This document shows, one piece after another, positions 7,351-8,908 of a stretch of 8,908 nt of DNA. Source of the DNA: Bacteroidota bacterium (GTDB lineage Bacteria > Bacteroidota > Bacteroidia > SpSt-205 > S141-50); NCBI GenBank assembly GCA_015490695.1, contig WFXK01000118.1, forward strand, positions 1 to 8,908, in the 5' to 3' direction. Every line of letters starts with the position of its first letter. Position 1 is the stretch's first letter. The translations under genes and the position numbers were made by a program. The notes beneath the pieces are model-generated. The model saw only the letters and a list, made by a program, of their open reading frames with translations, did no database searches and was not told the origin of the DNA.

Positions 7351-8176
7351 CTTTTTCTTGTTTTTGTTTAACTAATCGCTGAATAAGGCTTTTAAGGATT
7401 TGTTTTTCTCGTTTGGCAATTAAATATTGTTTTAGTTGTGGTCTTACCAATACTAAGGGCATGGGTTCGCCTACTTCTATGCGCTCTATGTATTGAAACA
7501 GCAACAAATAATTTCTTTTTTGATAGGTAACCCACAAAACATAAGGTTGCGAACGAGGTTGGTAATTATGCAAAGCCGTATGAAAAAGTTTACCTAATGC
7601 TATCAAACTATCTTGAGGCTTCCATTGTCCTTGCAGGTCATAGCGAACAGCACGTCTTTTGGCTTCTATACGAATCGTTTCCCATAAAGGGTTTTCTTGA
7701 TTTAATAATTTCTGAAATAATCTTAAATCGGTTAATCTTCTTACCAGCACATAGCGATAACGAACCCATGGCTGCGTGGCTAATAGCTGCTTCTTATGTA
7801 GTTCATAAGCCTTTTGATATGCCTCTTCTGGAAAAAGGGTATCTAAGGATTGATTCAAATAATATTGTACATAAGCCTGTGCGTAGTATTGATACCGTAA
7901 TCGTTGTAATTGTTTTTCTATGTCTTCTTTAATCGCTTCTGGTAGTTCTTCTTCTCCTTGTTGGGCTAAAAGCCGTGTTGCAATCCATTGCTGGACATAA
8001 TGGTGGACAAATGCTACACTATCTTTTTGGGAAAACCCTCTTGGCATTTGTTGACGAACCTCTTCTATGGTTAAGCGTTCATTGGCTACCCGAGCTAAAA
8101 GTTGCTTATCTATTGCAGGTGGGTTCCATCGGCAACTATATAGGCTAACGAAACAGATAATCCAAAGCCTTTTCAT
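7313..8176 (-). CDS. SurA_N-like periplasmic lipoprotein (no parvulin domain seen)
   Basis: This 287-residue protein carries a lipoprotein signal with the lipobox LYSC at residues 12-15. Tyr at -2 of the Cys is unusual, but the placement is normal. After the Cys, no acidic surface-export signal is seen (RWNPP), so it most likely faces the periplasm. The region after the Cys (VARVANERLTIEEVRQQMP at 29-45, then DSVAFVHHYVQQWIATRLL) matches the N-terminal helical module of SurA/PpiC-type proteins. The rest is helical and charged, without a recognisable parvulin fold. Members of this family stand beside SurA in many Bacteroidota and are named as putative isomerases by position. It is likely a chaperone that helps its neighbours. 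It overlaps the upstream gene by 32 bases and the SurA-like gene by 38. Confidence 0.78.
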   Translation of the reverse strand: MKRLWIICFVSLYSCRWNPPAIDKQLLARVANERLTIEEVRQQMPRGFSQKDSVAFVHHYVQQWIATRLLAQQGEEELPEAIKEDIEKQLQRLRYQYYAQAYVQYYLNQSLDTLFPEEAYQKAYELHKKQLLATQPWVRYRYVLVRRLTDLRLFQKLLNQENPLWETIRIEAKRRAVRYDLQGQWKPQDSLIALGKLFHTALHNYQPRSQPYVLWVTYQKRNYLLLFQYIERIEVGEPMPLVLVRPQLKQYLIAKREKQILKSLIQRLVKQKQEKDAQFYSAVQLFP

Positions 8177-8908
8177 TGACAGTTGCTGGATAGCGTTCTT
8201 TTAGACTATTGACCCACTGCTGTTCTAAATAATTTTGATACAAGGTAATGGCTTTTGCTTTTGCCTCTTCAAAATCCATGATACCAGCAGGACGATGCTC
8301 TACCACCCAATGCATTGCATATTGCCCATCTTCTCCTTTAGTAATCGGGGTTAACGCACCATCTTTATAGGTACTTAACTCTTTTGCCATAGCAGAACGC
8401 TCTATCTCTTGAATAAAATGCATTACGTTCACCATCAAACGCTTGCTTTTGATTAAACTATCGGCTAAAAACTTCCGGCGTTCTACAGGCAAGTCTGTTC
8501 TTTGTAAAACCTCTCGCAGCTGTACTAAGCTTTGAGAATCTGGTGCTTGATAAGTGTACCAAACGACCCGAGGTCCTACTTTGAAGCTGTCAGGATGCTC
8601 TTCATAAAAACGTTTTAATCCTGCAGTGTCTTCCAAGGCTTTTCGCCATGCTACTTTTTCTATCATCCTGAACAATAGAATCCCATCTCGGTACTCTTCA
8701 TACAAATACCGAAATTCTGGGTACTTCTTAGGCAGTTGACTACGTTCATACGCTAATAAGCGTTCTTTTACTAACGCATTAAAATCTTTCGTTATTTGCA
8801 CTTTGGGGTCTGGCGTTCCTGGTGGACGGGTTTTACGAGCAGGGAAATCAAACAAATCTTTAACAGTAATCGTTTGATGGTCAAACGTTGCTAATACCAT
8901 GTTTTGAA
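8145..8908 (-). CDS. PpiC/SurA-type peptidylprolyl isomerase, C-terminal part (cut by window edge)
   Basis: The reading frame stays open through the right edge, where the codons before Met at 8900 are CAA and AAC, so this is the 3' part of a longer gene. About 253 residues are visible. The piece opens with VLATFDHQTITVKDL, the stretch that begins the C-terminal helical region in Bacteroidota PpiC-type proteins. It ends with the family-like tail: STYKDGALTP, then a WVVEHRPAG strand, an FEEAKAKAITLYQNYLEQQW helix and KERYPATVNEKAL. No parvulin motif is in this part; catalytic domains, if present, lie to the right of the window. Together with the next two genes it forms a set of three related envelope-folding proteins. 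Confidence 0.8.
   Translation of the reverse strand, partial: QNMVLATFDHQTITVKDLFDFPARKTRPPGTPDPKVQITKDFNALVKERLLAYERSQLPKKYPEFRYLYEEYRDGILLFRMIEKVAWRKALEDTAGLKRFYEEHPDSFKVGPRVVWYTYQAPDSQSLVQLREVLQRTDLPVERRKFLADSLIKSKRLMVNVMHFIQEIERSAMAKELSTYKDGALTPITKGEDGQYAMHWVVEHRPAGIMDFEEAKAKAITLYQNYLEQQWVNSLKERYPATVNEKALDYLFR

Noticed and set aside
7597..7932. Plus-strand open frame of 111 codons
   Set aside because: It lies antisense to the SurA_N-like lipoprotein gene, has no recognisable domain, and is best explained as a shadow of that gene.

Overview
The window is AT-rich bacterial DNA carrying nine tightly packed protein genes, all on the minus strand. A convergently facing, 120-base non-coding end lies at the left. 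Several signs point to a member of the Bacteroidota. One secreted protein combines a lamin-tail-like domain, an Fn3-like domain and a degenerate type IX secretion (T9SS) sorting domain. Transketolase is encoded as a separate N-terminal half. Three periplasmic folding factors stand in a row. No start codon has a recognisable Shine-Dalgarno sequence, and a TAnnTTTG-type -7 element sits just before one gene. The genus cannot be told from the sequence alone.

Read in the direction of transcription (right to left), the layout has three parts. (1) The envelope-protein folding block at 8908-6028 holds the C-terminal part of a PpiC/SurA-type protein, a SurA_N-like lipoprotein with no visible isomerase domain, and a SurA-like chaperone with two parvulin domains. 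(2) The middle block at 6031-2961 holds a CPBP-family membrane protease, tyrosyl-tRNA synthetase (tyrS), and the lamin-tail/T9SS-type secreted protein. (3) The last block at 2938-121 holds the transketolase N-terminal subunit, the GTPase YchF, and an EamA/DMT transporter.

Neighbouring genes overlap by 4 to 56 bases or are separated by at most 22 bases. This suggests one long transcript with translational coupling, possibly with an extra promoter before the transketolase gene. The first three proteins probably cooperate in outer-membrane and secreted protein folding. The remaining genes are housekeeping functions that appear to share transcription rather than a pathway.

The left 120 bases hold a strong intrinsic terminator for plus-strand transcription, preceded by complementary segments that could fold as RNA. 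I found no CRISPR array, tRNA, rRNA, insertion sequence or clear novel defence-like system. The most interesting items are the structured plus-strand end, the signal peptide encoded inside the tyrS 3' end, the orphan transketolase half, and the lamin-tail/T9SS protein.
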